From positions 62,001 through 126,000 of the forward strand of contig CAVPGP010000005.1 of the NCBI GenBank assembly GCA_963704025.1: a stretch of DNA of 64,000 nt, in the 5' to 3' direction. Positions 9,211 to 17,618 of the stretch are shown piece after piece. The number at the start of each line of letters is the position of its first letter. The first letter of the stretch is position 1. The DNA comes from CAVPGP01 sp963704025 (GTDB taxonomy: Bacteria; Actinomycetota; Thermoleophilia; Gaiellales; Gaiellaceae). The notes under the pieces were generated by a model, which worked only from the letters and a program-made list of their open reading frames with translations, had not been told where the DNA came from and did not search any database. The translations under genes and the position numbers were made by a program.

Positions 9211-11358
9211 CTATTGAACCCGCTCGAGCGGCGCGTAGTCCAGCATCAACCGCCGCTCGCTGCCGTCGTCGGCGAAGCGGACGGTGACGACCCCGCCGGG
9301 CTCGATGCGCGTGACGACGCCCTCGCCGAGCGTGCCGTGACGGACGTTGTCGCCGGTCGAGAGCTCCGGCACGCCCTCGCGCGGCACGGCGAACGACGGC
9401 TGCTGCGACCACGTCGCCGGACGCAGGCGCTCGCGCTCGACGCCCTCGTCAGGCAGCTCGTCCAGGAACCGCGACGGCAGGTTGTACGCGCGGCTCCCGT
9501 AGAGCGCGCGCGACGAGGCGTGCGTCATCGCCAGCCGCTCCTTGGCCCGCGTCATGCCGACATAGGCGAGCCGCCGCTCCTCCTCGATGTCGTTCTCCTC
9601 GATCGAGCGCGAGTGCGGGAAGATCCCCTCCTCCATCCCGATCATGAACACCGCCTTGAACTCGAGGCCCTTGGCGTTGTGGATCGTCATCAGCGTGACC
9701 AGGCTCTGCTCGCCGCGGAGCGCGTCCTGGTCGGAGTAGAGCGAGATCTCCTGCAGGAAGCTCGAGAGGCTCGGCTCCTCCGACCGCTCCTGGTACTCCT
9801 TGGCGACGCCCACGAACTCCTCGAGGTTCTCGATCCGCCCACGCGCCTCGATGGTGCGCTCGGCCTCCAGGGCGTCGACGTAGCCGCTTCGCTCGAGCAC
9901 GGTCTCGACCAGCTCCGGGACCGACTGCTCCTGCATCGCCGACTGCAGCGACTGGAAGAGCGTGTGCAGGCCCGCGACCGCCTTCGCCGGCGCCGACGCG
10001 AGCCCCGCGTCGCCCGCGCGGCCGAGCGCCTCGAAGAGCGAGATCGCGTGCGCGTCGGCGTACGTCACGAGCCGTGCGATCGACGTGTCGCCGATCCCGC
10101 GCCGAGGCCGGTTCGCGACCCGCATCAGCGAGACGGCGTCGAGCGGGTTGTCGAGCACCTGCAGGTACGCGACGAGATCCTTGATCTCGGCCCGCTCGTA
10201 GAACTTCGGCCCGCCGATCACCTGGTACGCGACGCCCTGCCTGACGAGCACATCCTCCAGCACCCGGCTCTGGGCGTTCGTCCGGTAGACGACGGCGACC
10301 TCCTCGCCCGAGAAGCCCTCCTCGACGAGCGCGGCGATCCGCGCGGCGACGAACCGCGCCTCCGCGTGCTCGTCCTCCACCTCCAGCGCCTCGACCGGCT
10401 CGCCGTCGCCGAGCTCGGACCAGAGCTCCTTCTCCTTGCGCTCGCGGTTGTGCCGGATGACGGCGTTCGCCGCGCGCAGGATCGAGTTCGTGGAGCGGTA
10501 GTTCTGCTCGAGCGCGATCGTCTTCGTGGCGCCGAAATCGTGCTCGAACTCCATGATGTTGCGGATGTCCGCGCCGCGGAAGGCGTAGATCGACTGGTCG
10601 GGGTCGCCGACCACGAAGACGTTCTTGTGCTCGCCGGCCAGCAGCTGGAGCAGCCGGTACTGCGCGTGGTTCGTGTCCTGGTACTCGTCCACGTGGATGT
10701 AGCGGAAGGACTTCTGCCACCGCTCCGCCGCCTCGGGGAACCGCTCGAGCACGTCGACGGTCAGCATCAGGAGGTCGTCGAAGTCGACCGCGTTCGAGGC
10801 GAAGAGCCGCCGCTGGTAGAGCGAGTAGACGTCCGCGACGGTCTGGTCGTAGAACGAGGCGACGCGCGCCGCGTACTCCTCCGGGCCGATCAGCTGGTTC
10901 TTCGCGTTCGAGATCTGCGCGTGGATCCCGCGCGGGACGAACCGCTTCGGGTCGCGCTCGAGCTCCTCCAGGCAGCTCTTGACGAGCCGCACCTGGTCGG
11001 CCTGGTCGTAGATCGTGAAGTTCGAGCGGTAGCCGAGGCGCTGCGCCTCCCGCCTGAGGATCCGTCCGCAGGCAGCGTGGAAGGTCAGGATCCAGATCGC
11101 GCGCGCCACCTGCCCGAGCATTCCCTCGAGTCGGGTGCGCATCTCCTGCGCCGCCTTGTTCGTGAACGTGATCGCGAGGATCTCGTTCGGCTCGACTCCC
11201 ACGGCACCGAGCAGGTGCGCGACGCGGTGCGTGAGCACACGCGTCTTGCCCGAGCCGGCTCCGGCGACGACGAGCAGCGGCCCTTCCGTCGTCAGGACGG
11301 CCTCGCGCTGCGCGGGGTTCAGGTCGGCGAGATACGTCTCGGGCGAGGCGACTGGCAT
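9211..11358 (-). CDS. pcrA: ATP-dependent DNA helicase PcrA/UvrD
   Basis: This is a 715-residue superfamily 1 helicase for excision repair and replication-conflict resolution. Motifs in order: I GAGSGKTRVLTHR, Ia AITFTNKAAQEMRTRL, II VDEYQDTNHAQYRLL, III VVGDPDQSIYAFRGAD, IV NYRSTNSIL, V LMTIHNAKGLEF and VI RRLAYVGMTRAKERL. The C-terminal 50 residues (GDNVRHGTLGEGVVTRIEPG) are the Tudor-like PcrA tail that binds RNA polymerase. The chosen ATG gives the normal N-terminus (LNPAQREAVLTTEGPLLVVA). The frame is open for another 160 bases upstream, but that part overlaps the divergent gene region and looks non-coding. Confidence 0.95.
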   Translation of the reverse strand: MPVASPETYLADLNPAQREAVLTTEGPLLVVAGAGSGKTRVLTHRVAHLLGAVGVEPNEILAITFTNKAAQEMRTRLEGMLGQVARAIWILTFHAACGRILRREAQRLGYRSNFTIYDQADQVRLVKSCLEELERDPKRFVPRGIHAQISNAKNQLIGPEEYAARVASFYDQTVADVYSLYQRRLFASNAVDFDDLLMLTVDVLERFPEAAERWQKSFRYIHVDEYQDTNHAQYRLLQLLAGEHKNVFVVGDPDQSIYAFRGADIRNIMEFEHDFGATKTIALEQNYRSTNSILRAANAVIRHNRERKEKELWSELGDGEPVEALEVEDEHAEARFVAARIAALVEEGFSGEEVAVVYRTNAQSRVLEDVLVRQGVAYQVIGGPKFYERAEIKDLVAYLQVLDNPLDAVSLMRVANRPRRGIGDTSIARLVTYADAHAISLFEALGRAGDAGLASAPAKAVAGLHTLFQSLQSAMQEQSVPELVETVLERSGYVDALEAERTIEARGRIENLEEFVGVAKEYQERSEEPSLSSFLQEISLYSDQDALRGEQSLVTLMTIHNAKGLEFKAVFMIGMEEGIFPHSRSIEENDIEEERRLAYVGMTRAKERLAMTHASSRALYGSRAYNLPSRFLDELPDEGVERERLRPATWSQQPSFAVPREGVPELSTGDNVRHGTLGEGVVTRIEPGGVVTVRFADDGSERRLMLDYAPLERVQ

Positions 11359-11437
11359 GGCTCCGATCGTAGCCGGGGTGTTTAGCGCGCCGGGCGGCGG
11401 TGAAGGAAGCGGGCACAGACGCGAAAGCGGTGCGGTC

Positions 11438-12139
11438 GTGCTGGAGATCGGCGAGAACCTGCGGCGGGCGCGCGAGGCCCGAGGGCTCGAGCTCACGACG
11501 GCCTCCGCGGCGACCTGCATCAGGAAGCGGCACCTGGAAGCGCTCGAGGCGGACGCGTTCGAGCGGCTTCCCGCGACCGTCTACGCGCGCAACTTCCTCC
11601 GCGAGTACGCCGCGTTCCTCGGGCTCGACGAGGAGCTTTTCGTCGTCGAGTTCGATCGGCGCCTGCCGAGGCCGCCTCCGGCAGAGATCGTGGCGCGGCC
11701 CTCGGTTGCGCGGCTGCCCGGCCGCGGGCTCGTCCCGGGCCGGAGGGCAGCGGTCCTCGGGGGGATCGTGGTCATCGTGGGCGCACTCTGGCTGGTGGGG
11801 CGGAGCCCGCCGCCGAAGCCGCTCGAGCCGCTCCACGCTGCACCGCCTGCCGCCGCCACGCCGACTCGGGTCGGAGCGGCGGCGCCGCGGCCGGTCGCGA
11901 AGCCCCCGAGGGTCGCCGTTCTCTCGACCCCCCGCGGCACGACCTGGCTCCGTCTCCGCCGCCCGGGCGGGCACGTCGTCTTCGAGGGCATCGTGCCTCA
12001 GGGACGCACACTGCGCCTGGGTCTGGGGCGGCCGCTGCTGGCGCGCCTCGGGGCGCCGTGGAACGTCGACCTCCGCGTCGCGGGCCGGCAGGTCGCGCTC
12101 GGAGGAACGACGCCGGTCGACCTGACCCTGCAGCGCTAG
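11438..12139 (+). CDS. RodZ-like helix-turn-helix membrane protein
   Basis: This is a 233-residue protein of the HTH_25/DUF4115 type. Residues 1-70 are a Cro/CI-like helix-turn-helix (IGENLRRAREARGLELTTAS, then YARNFLREYAAFLGLDEELF). A single membrane segment lies near residues 103-122 (AAVLGGIVVIVGALWLVG), followed by a Pro/Ala-rich linker. The last 75 residues are a beta-rich DUF4115-like domain (TWLRLRRPGGHVVFEGIVPQ). RodZ links MreB filaments to the elongasome. The start is a GTG at the exact beginning of the HTH domain, divergent from pcrA. Confidence 0.8.
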   Translation: MLEIGENLRRAREARGLELTTASAATCIRKRHLEALEADAFERLPATVYARNFLREYAAFLGLDEELFVVEFDRRLPRPPPAEIVARPSVARLPGRGLVPGRRAAVLGGIVVIVGALWLVGRSPPPKPLEPLHAAPPAAATPTRVGAAAPRPVAKPPRVAVLSTPRGTTWLRLRRPGGHVVFEGIVPQGRTLRLGLGRPLLARLGAPWNVDLRVAGRQVALGGTTPVDLTLQR

Positions 12140-12159
12140 CCGTTGGTCACAATGGGGCT

Positions 12160-12882
12160 GTGACGAAGGAGTCGTCACGTGCGCTGCTCCTGCGCCTGAC
12201 CCCGGACCGAGCACTCGCGACACTGGACGAGGCCGCGGACTTCCTGCACGAGCGGGGGATGCTGACGCTGACGGCCTCGTGCTCGCTGCCGTCGCTCTTC
12301 GGCGCCTGCCACGAGCCACCGTACAAGGAGGGCGCGCGGGGCTTCGGGTCGTGGCCGCGGACGAAGTGGCCGTGGGGCTTCGAGCTGCAGCAGCGCCACA
12401 ACGTGCTCTGGACCCACCTGCTCCGCGGCCAGGGGCTCTTCCTCTCCGCCGGGACTGCGCGCCTCGCGGATCCGCTCTGCCGCAGCGAGCTCGGGCGCGC
12501 GGAGGCGGGCGACCACGGCGACGAGGCACGGCGGCTCGTCGAGCACCTGCGACACGGTCCGGCGCTGCTCGAGGACCTGCGCGACGAGCTCGGCTTCGAC
12601 ATCCGGCCGGCGCGAAAGCGGCTGGAGCGCGTGGGCGCCGTCGTCTCGCGCAGCGTGCTGATGGAGCCGCATGCCCACACCTCGGACCTCGTCCGCTGGG
12701 ATCAGGCCCACCCCGACCAGGGTGACGGCTCGCTCGACGAGCTGATCGTCGCGGCCGTGCGCGCGGCGGTCGAGGCGCCCGAGCGAGAGGTGCGATCATG
12801 GTTCCCATGGAAGCCGGAGACCGACAGGCTCGTGGCGGAGGGGCGGCTGCGGCGGGAGGGCCACCTGCTGCTGACGTCCTGA
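12160..12882 (+). CDS. AlkZ-related winged-helix protein (tentative)
   Basis: This is a 240-residue protein starting at GTG 20 bases after the RodZ-like gene. The order of features resembles short relatives of the AlkZ/YcaQ DNA glycosylases. It has a segment with W-x-W (TKWPWGFELQQRHNVLWTHL), then a 'lfls' strand (GQGLFLSAGTARLADPL). A winged-helix stretch follows (EARRLVEHLRHGPALLEDLR, RKRLERVGAVVSR). The DNA-glycosylase catalytic QxQ/QxD motif of true AlkZ was not found, so enzymatic activity should not be assumed. A small regulatory or DNA-binding protein is the alternative. Its 3' end overlaps the next gene by 85 bases if that gene uses its first ATG. Confidence 0.5.
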   Translation: MTKESSRALLLRLTPDRALATLDEAADFLHERGMLTLTASCSLPSLFGACHEPPYKEGARGFGSWPRTKWPWGFELQQRHNVLWTHLLRGQGLFLSAGTARLADPLCRSELGRAEAGDHGDEARRLVEHLRHGPALLEDLRDELGFDIRPARKRLERVGAVVSRSVLMEPHAHTSDLVRWDQAHPDQGDGSLDELIVAAVRAAVEAPEREVRSWFPWKPETDRLVAEGRLRREGHLLLTS

Positions 12883-13784
12883 TCCGCCTGGTCGAGATCG
12901 ACCGGGATGGGCCGGGAGTGGTCGCGCTCTTCCGCGAGTCGAACCCCTGGTTCGTCTCGCGGGTCGACGCGTGGCGGTGGTGGCAGGAGCGGATCCCCGA
13001 GCGGGCGCGGTACCTCTCCTGGGTCGCAGAGGTCGACGGAGAGCTCGTGGGCCGCGCGGAGGCAGGGCTCAACTTCTGGAGCGGCGAGGAGGGCTCGGCG
13101 TTCGCAGGGGTGATCGTCTCGGAGGCCTGGCGCGGGCGCGGCGTCGGCACACGGCTGGCGGACCTCGCCGAGCGCCACGCGGCGTCGCTCGAGCGGCGGC
13201 GGATCCTGGCGAACTTCCGGGAGCGAGACGAGAGCGTCCGCTTCGCGCTTGCGCGCGGCTATGCCCCGTTGCGGGCCGAGACGCTCTCGGCGGTCGATCC
13301 ACGGAGCGTCGACACCTCCCGGCTCGACCGGCTGCCTGCCGGGCTCAGCGTGGTCGTCGCGGCCGAGGTCCCGGTCGAGGAGCTTTGGCGGCTCGACCTG
13401 GAGGCGACCGAGGACGTCCCGCTCTCGGAGCCGATGGCGGACATCCCGCTCGAGGAGTGGCTCGTCTTCTGGGACAACCCGCGCACCGCGAAGGAGGGCA
13501 GCTTCGCCGTGGTCGAGGACGGCAGGGTCGTCGCGACCACGCTGGTGGCCGCCGATCTGGAGAGCGGCAGGGCGATGAACAACTTCACGGGCACCCTGCG
13601 GTCGCATCGCGGCCGCGGCCTCGCCACGCTCGCCAAGCTCGCGTCGCTCCGGTGGGCGGCCGCGCACGGGATCGTCTCCATCGCGACGACGAACGACGAG
13701 CGGAACGCACCCATGCTGGCGATCAACCGGAAGCTCGGCTACGAGCCCGTCGCCCGCATCGTCGAGTACGGCCGTGATCTCTGA
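12798..13784 (+). CDS. Double-GNAT acetyltransferase (copy 1)
   Basis: This is a 328-residue protein made of two GNAT folds, in the style of mycothiol synthase-like tandem acetyltransferases. The first domain (about 28-165) has the acetyl-CoA loop VSEAWRGRGVGTRLADLAE. The second (about 190-325) has TLRSHRGRGLATLAKLASL and ends GYEPVARIVEYGRDL. The first ATG lies inside the preceding gene, and the domain proper starts about 26 residues later, so the true start may be downstream. It is a paralogue of the next gene: both share the spacing and the strings FTGTLR and TNDE/FNDETNAPML. Substrate unknown. Confidence 0.8.
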   Translation: MVPMEAGDRQARGGGAAAAGGPPAADVLIRLVEIDRDGPGVVALFRESNPWFVSRVDAWRWWQERIPERARYLSWVAEVDGELVGRAEAGLNFWSGEEGSAFAGVIVSEAWRGRGVGTRLADLAERHAASLERRRILANFRERDESVRFALARGYAPLRAETLSAVDPRSVDTSRLDRLPAGLSVVVAAEVPVEELWRLDLEATEDVPLSEPMADIPLEEWLVFWDNPRTAKEGSFAVVEDGRVVATTLVAADLESGRAMNNFTGTLRSHRGRGLATLAKLASLRWAAAHGIVSIATTNDERNAPMLAINRKLGYEPVARIVEYGRDL

Positions 13785-14664
13785 CGCCGCGTTGCGGCCG
13801 TACGAGGACGCAGACGCCGACGAATGCGTCGAGGTGGTGACCGCCACGTTGCCCTGGGCGCTCGACGACCTCGCCGGCTGGCGCCACATGCTCGCGTCTA
13901 CTCCGGAGAGCGCCCGCATGGCGCGGTGGGTCGCGGTCGAGCACGGGCGGGTCGTCGGCTTCTCGAGCGCGTTCCTCACGTGGTGGACAACGACACCCGG
14001 TGCGGCCCGGGGCGGCGTCCTCGTCGACCCGGACGCGGCGCGTCATGGGATCGGCGGTCGGCTCTGGGAGCTCGCCGATGCTCATCTCGCGGAGCTCGGC
14101 GCGACGAGGGTCCGGATGCAGGCCGCCGACAGCTCGTCCGCCTTCGCTCTCGAACGCGGCTTCGAGGTCGTCTCGCGGAAGCGCATCTCCGCGGTCGACC
14201 CGCGCACGGTCCACGGGCGGCCCGACCCGCGTGTCGTCCCGTACAGCGAGCTTGCCGACCGGCTGGAAGAGCTCTACCGCCTCGACGTCGAGACGACGAA
14301 GGATATGCCGAACGAGGGCGAGTTCGAGCTCCCGTTCGAGCAATGGCGGGCCGACTTCTGGGAGGACCCGCTGCTCTCGCAGCAGGGAAGCTTTGCCGCG
14401 ATCGTCGACGGCAGGCTCGCCGCAGCGACGAATCTCCGCGTCAACGGCACGAGAGCCGGCAACGGCTTCACCGGGACGCTGCGCGAGTTCCGCCGCCGGG
14501 GTCTCGCGACCGCGGTCAAGACGGCGGCCCTGCTCTGGGCGGCCGAACACGGCGTCGAGCGGGTGCACACCTTCAATGACGAGACGAACGCCCCCATGCT
14601 GGCCGTGAACACGAAGCTCGGCTACCGCCCGTGGGCGTCGGTGGTCGACGTCGAGCGCGGCTAG
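13774..14664 (+). CDS. Double-GNAT acetyltransferase (copy 2)
   Basis: This is a 296-residue tandem GNAT protein starting at a GTG 11 bases inside the previous gene, hence translationally coupled. The N-terminal domain has VDPDAARHGIGGRLWELADA. The C-terminal domain has TLREFRRRGLATAVKTAALL and FNDETNAPMLAVNTKLGYRP. Sequence and layout show it arose by duplication of, or with, the upstream double-GNAT gene. The second halves are the more similar, suggesting that the active site is in the C-terminal domain. Substrate unknown. The 141-bp inverted-repeat element follows 3 bases after its stop. Confidence 0.82.
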   Translation: MISDAALRPYEDADADECVEVVTATLPWALDDLAGWRHMLASTPESARMARWVAVEHGRVVGFSSAFLTWWTTTPGAARGGVLVDPDAARHGIGGRLWELADAHLAELGATRVRMQAADSSSAFALERGFEVVSRKRISAVDPRTVHGRPDPRVVPYSELADRLEELYRLDVETTKDMPNEGEFELPFEQWRADFWEDPLLSQQGSFAAIVDGRLAAATNLRVNGTRAGNGFTGTLREFRRRGLATAVKTAALLWAAEHGVERVHTFNDETNAPMLAVNTKLGYRPWASVVDVERG

Positions 14665-14666
14665 GC

Positions 14667-14807
14667 GGGCCGCTCCGTTCCCCCCGTACCTGGTCGGGTA
14701 TCAGGTACGAAATCGTTGCTTCAAAACAGGAAATACCTGCTTAGAAGCGTTTTGCAATCAACTCCTGTCCTTTCGTACCTGGTCGGCGACCAGGTACGGA
14801 GCGGCCC
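14667..14807. repeat. Composite inverted-repeat element (BIME/MITE-like)
   Basis: The element is bounded by a perfect 11-bp inverted repeat, GGGCCGCTCCG at the left and CGGAGCGGCCC at the right. Inside each end sits a 23-bp palindrome with the arm GTACCTGGTCG. The right copy (14775-14797) is perfect around one central base; the left copy (14686-14708) has mismatches in its second arm. The core between them is much richer in A and T than the surroundings, and its two halves are partly self-complementary. No protein is encoded. The form resembles paired REP palindromes or a miniature transposable element. It separates two convergent genes and could also act as a bidirectional terminator. Confidence 0.7.
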
Positions 14808-14819
14808 ACGGCGAGGACC

Positions 14820-15596
14820 TCAGCGGATCGGGAACGGCCTGCCCGCCAGCGCCGGCAGGACCTGCGCCGTCACCCACACGGGGGTGACGGCGTACCTCGC
14901 CGAGTAGCGGTAGCTGCCGTCCGGCTGCCTGAGCCGGGCGAGGTAGCGGGAAGCGGACGGCGGCGGCTTCCGTCCCGCGGCGAGGTACGCCTGAATCGCC
15001 CACGCGGTCGACTGTGCGTCCGAGCCGCGCCCGTGGGTCAGCTCGAAGCCGTCCCCGTTCCGGAAGGCGGCGAGCGCGGCCAGCCCTCGCACGATGGGCC
15101 TGCCGCCGACCCCGGCGGCGCGGAGAGCCTGGATCGCGGCGGCGGTGTCGTTCGAATCCGGTCGGCCACCCTTGAGCCAGGCCCAGCCGCCCGTCCGGTG
15201 CTGCCGGGCCTTCACCGCCTGGACGAGGGCGGAGGGTGCCGGTCGTCCTGCCTGCCGGAACGCGAGGATCGTCCAGATCGCAGCGTTCGTCAGATTCGAC
15301 GGACGGGCCGAGAGCCGGTCGAGCAGGTGCGTGTCGCCGCCCAGGCTCTGCGCCATCGCGGTCAGAGCGACGTCCGTCTGCGACCGGAGCTCATCCTCGT
15401 GCGCGCGCAGGTACTCCTGGGCCCGGCCGGCGTCCGCACCCGCCGCGGCGAGCCCGAGCACCGCCCAGGAGGTGAGCGCCGCGTCGGGCTTGCCGTTCGC
15501 GTCCGCGAAGCCACCGTCCTCGGCCTGGTGTCCCTGGAGGAACGCTGTCGGGCTCGCGAGGGCGAGTGCCGCGGCGGCGACTGCTAGGACGCCCAC
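14820..15596 (-). CDS. Secreted alpha/alpha-barrel protein (prenyltransferase/squalene-cyclase repeat fold)
   Basis: This 258-residue protein is the last gene of the riboswitch-controlled operon. A signal peptide (VGVLAVAAAALALASPTA) is followed by six helical-hairpin repeats. Each has a core like DAALTSWAVLGLAAAG, SNLTNAAIWTILAFRQAG, DTAAAIQALRAAG or AQSTAWAIQAYLAAG, preceded by Gly/Asp-rich turns (EDGGFADANG, TGGWAWLKG, DGSYRYSAR). Six such repeats make an alpha6/alpha6 toroid, the fold of terpene cyclases and of the N-terminal domain of transcobalamin and intrinsic factor. No cyclase DxDD motif was seen, so a ligand-binding role is more likely. The GTG start overlaps the S-component gene by 13 bases. 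Confidence 0.8.
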   Translation of the reverse strand: MGVLAVAAAALALASPTAFLQGHQAEDGGFADANGKPDAALTSWAVLGLAAAGADAGRAQEYLRAHEDELRSQTDVALTAMAQSLGGDTHLLDRLSARPSNLTNAAIWTILAFRQAGRPAPSALVQAVKARQHRTGGWAWLKGGRPDSNDTAAAIQALRAAGVGGRPIVRGLAALAAFRNGDGFELTHGRGSDAQSTAWAIQAYLAAGRKPPPSASRYLARLRQPDGSYRYSARYAVTPVWVTAQVLPALAGRPFPIR

Positions 15597-16261
15597 CCGA
15601 CCTCCACGTGCAGGCGCCGGCCCAGCCGGTCGAGCATCCGGCGGAGCTCGGGCCCGGCGGCGAGCGCGATCACGACGTTCCCGGCCGCGTGCGCCGCATC
15701 GAACCAGAGCCCCTTCCCGACCGCGAGCGTGAAACCGGCGAGCGTGTGCGGATAGAAGCTGAGCCACGTCCAGACGTCCATCAGCATGCTGAACGCGAAG
15801 CCGAGCACCCCGCAGGCGACGGCGAGCGCGAGGCGGCTGCGCAGCACGGGCGCGAGCGCCGCCCCCGCGGCACCGCACGCGGCCCAGCCGAGCATCTGCC
15901 ACGGCGTCCAGAGTCCCTGCCCGAGGAAGAGATTCGAGACGAACGCTGCCAGCCCGCCGATCACGACGCCTGCCCGCAGGCCGAGCGCCGCGCCGGCGAC
16001 GACGCAGATCACCGTCACCGGCTGCACGCCGGGAATCGGGGCGAAGAGCACCCGCCCCGCCGCGGCCGCGCCGGCCAGGGTCGCGACGACCGCGATCTCC
16101 CGCGCCGAGTCGGGGCCGGACTCGAACCAGGCGGCTCCCGCGACCACGAGCGCCGCCGCCGCCAGCAGCAGCGAGAGCGCGGAGTCTGCGGGCGCCACGG
16201 CCGTCCAGACGGCCGCCGCGAACGCGACGCCTGCCGCTGCCAGGACGACGAGCCTAGGCAA
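15584..16261 (-). CDS. ECF transporter S component (predicted cobalamin-specific)
   Basis: This is a 225-residue integral membrane protein with about six or seven hydrophobic helices. The segment PGVQPVTVICVVAGAALGLR then GLAAFVSNLFLGQGLWTPWQ is typical of ECF-type substrate-capture subunits. It lies directly after the double ATPase and EcfT genes. The start is a TTG overlapping the ATPase stop by 8 bases; a GTG a few codons further in is possible. Cobalamin specificity is inferred from the B12 riboswitch heading the operon and the DUF4430 partners, not from residues in the protein. Confidence 0.78.
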   Translation of the reverse strand: MPRLVVLAAAGVAFAAAVWTAVAPADSALSLLLAAAALVVAGAAWFESGPDSAREIAVVATLAGAAAAGRVLFAPIPGVQPVTVICVVAGAALGLRAGVVIGGLAAFVSNLFLGQGLWTPWQMLGWAACGAAGAALAPVLRSRLALAVACGVLGFAFSMLMDVWTWLSFYPHTLAGFTLAVGKGLWFDAAHAAGNVVIALAAGPELRRMLDRLGRRLHVEVGWAS

Positions 16262-17618
16262 GCGCGTCCTCGAGGCGCGCCCCGAGCGAGACGGTCCGGT
16301 CGGCGACAGCCGCGACGAAGGTGCGGTCGTGCGTGACGACCAGGGTGGCCCGGTCCGGCGCGGCCCGGCGCAGCAGGGCGGCGAGCGCCGCCTTCCGCTC
16401 GGGGTCGACGCCTCGGGTCGGCTCGTCGAGTACGAGCAGGTCCGGCTCGGTGACGAGCACGGACGCCAGCGCGAGGCGCTCTCGCTCGCCGCTCGAGAGG
16501 TCGCGCGGATGGCGATCCTCGCGGCCGGCGAGACCGACCGATGCGAGCGCCTGCCGCGCCCGGCCCAGGTCGCCGCCGACCCCCAGGGCCACCTCCTCGT
16601 CGGCGCGCTCCCGCACGAGGTAGCGGCCCGGATCCTGCGACAGGTACGAGGCGCGCCCGAAGCGGACGACGCGGCCGGAGGCCGGGCGGAGCAGCCCGGC
16701 CGCGAGCTTCGCCAGCGTCGTCTTGCCCGAGCCGTTCGGGCCGGTGAGCGCCACCACCTCGCCGCGGCGCACCTCCAGGCTCGCATCAGCAAGCACCGGG
16801 AAGCCGTCCCGGTAGGAAAAGCCAACCCCCTCGACGCGGCACACATCGTCGCCAACCAGCAGCTCGCCAAGCAACAGACTGTTACTTGGTGCGGGAGGGC
16901 GGAGCCACGCGGGCGGAGGGGCGTCGCCCGCGATGCGCCCGTCCCGCATGAAGACGGTCCGGTCGGCGACGCCGACGAGCCGCTCCGGGCGCTGCTCCGA
17001 GAGGACGACCGCGGTGCCGCGCTCCCGTGCCAGCTCGACCGCGAGCTCGACCAGCCCGGCCGCAGCCTGGGGGTCGAGCTGCGAGGTCGGCTCGTCGAGC
17101 AGCAGCAGCCGCGGTTCGAGCGCGAGGGCGGATGCGAGGCAGACGCGCTGCAGCTCGCCTCCGGAGAGCTCGCCGACTGGACGGCCGAGCAGATGGACCG
17201 CTCCGACGAGCTCGAGCGCAGCCGCACCGCGGCCGGGGATCCGGTCCGGCGCGACGCCGAGGTTCTCGAGCCCGAACGCGACCTCGTTCTCGACGCGGGT
17301 CATCACCACCTGGTCCTCCGGGTCCTGGAAGAGCGTTGCGACGGTGCCGGCAAGCTCGGCGGGGCGCGTCGTACGCGTGTCCCGTCCGTCGACGACGACG
17401 CGGCCGGAGAAGGTGCCCCCGTGGAACCACGGCACGAGACCGGCGAGCGCACGGAGCAGGGTCGACTTCCCGGAGCCGGAGGGGCCGAGCAGCAGCACGA
17501 CCTCGCCGGGCTCGACCTCGAGCGACACGCCGTCGAGCGCAGGCCGCTCACCGTGCGGGTAGGCGAAGCAGACGTCCTCGACGCGCGCTAGAGCCACACC
17601 GCTCGGCGCTAGAGCCAC
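16254..17618 (-). CDS. ECF transporter energising ATPase, two fused nucleotide-binding domains
   Basis: This is a 454-residue fusion equivalent to EcfA1 plus EcfA2. Domain 1 has Walker A GPSGSGKST, Q-loop FQDPEDQVV, signature LSGGELQRV and Walker B LLLLDEPTSQLD. Domain 2 has GPNGSGKTT, signature LSSGERERL and LLVLDEPTRGVD. Both sites look catalytically complete. The linker (about residues 240-260) contains SNSLLLG, encoded by a 23-bp dispersed palindrome at 16867-16889. The start region contains the 13-base string GTGGCTCTAGCGC twice, so either of two GTG codons 21 bases apart may be used. It overlaps the EcfT stop by about 10 bases. Confidence 0.93.
   Translation of the reverse strand: MALAPSGVALARVEDVCFAYPHGERPALDGVSLEVEPGEVVLLLGPSGSGKSTLLRALAGLVPWFHGGTFSGRVVVDGRDTRTTRPAELAGTVATLFQDPEDQVVMTRVENEVAFGLENLGVAPDRIPGRGAAALELVGAVHLLGRPVGELSGGELQRVCLASALALEPRLLLLDEPTSQLDPQAAAGLVELAVELARERGTAVVLSEQRPERLVGVADRTVFMRDGRIAGDAPPPAWLRPPAPSNSLLLGELLVGDDVCRVEGVGFSYRDGFPVLADASLEVRRGEVVALTGPNGSGKTTLAKLAAGLLRPASGRVVRFGRASYLSQDPGRYLVRERADEEVALGVGGDLGRARQALASVGLAGREDRHPRDLSSGERERLALASVLVTEPDLLVLDEPTRGVDPERKAALAALLRRAAPDRATLVVTHDRTFVAAVADRTVSLGARLEDALA
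16867..16889. repeat. Dispersed 23-bp palindrome, copy inside the ECF ATPase gene
   Basis: The arms are CCAAGCAACAG and CTGTTACTTGG around one central A, with one non-complementary pair. The same sequence, 22 of 23 identical when read on the opposite strand, recurs at 28498-28520. Here it sits in frame in the linker between the two ATPase domains. Confidence 0.75.

Noticed and set aside
14710..14765. tRNA-like or small RNA gene in the AT-rich core of the 141-bp element
   Set aside because: No cloverleaf, no CCA end and no promoter were found. The base pairing is explained by the nested inverted repeats.
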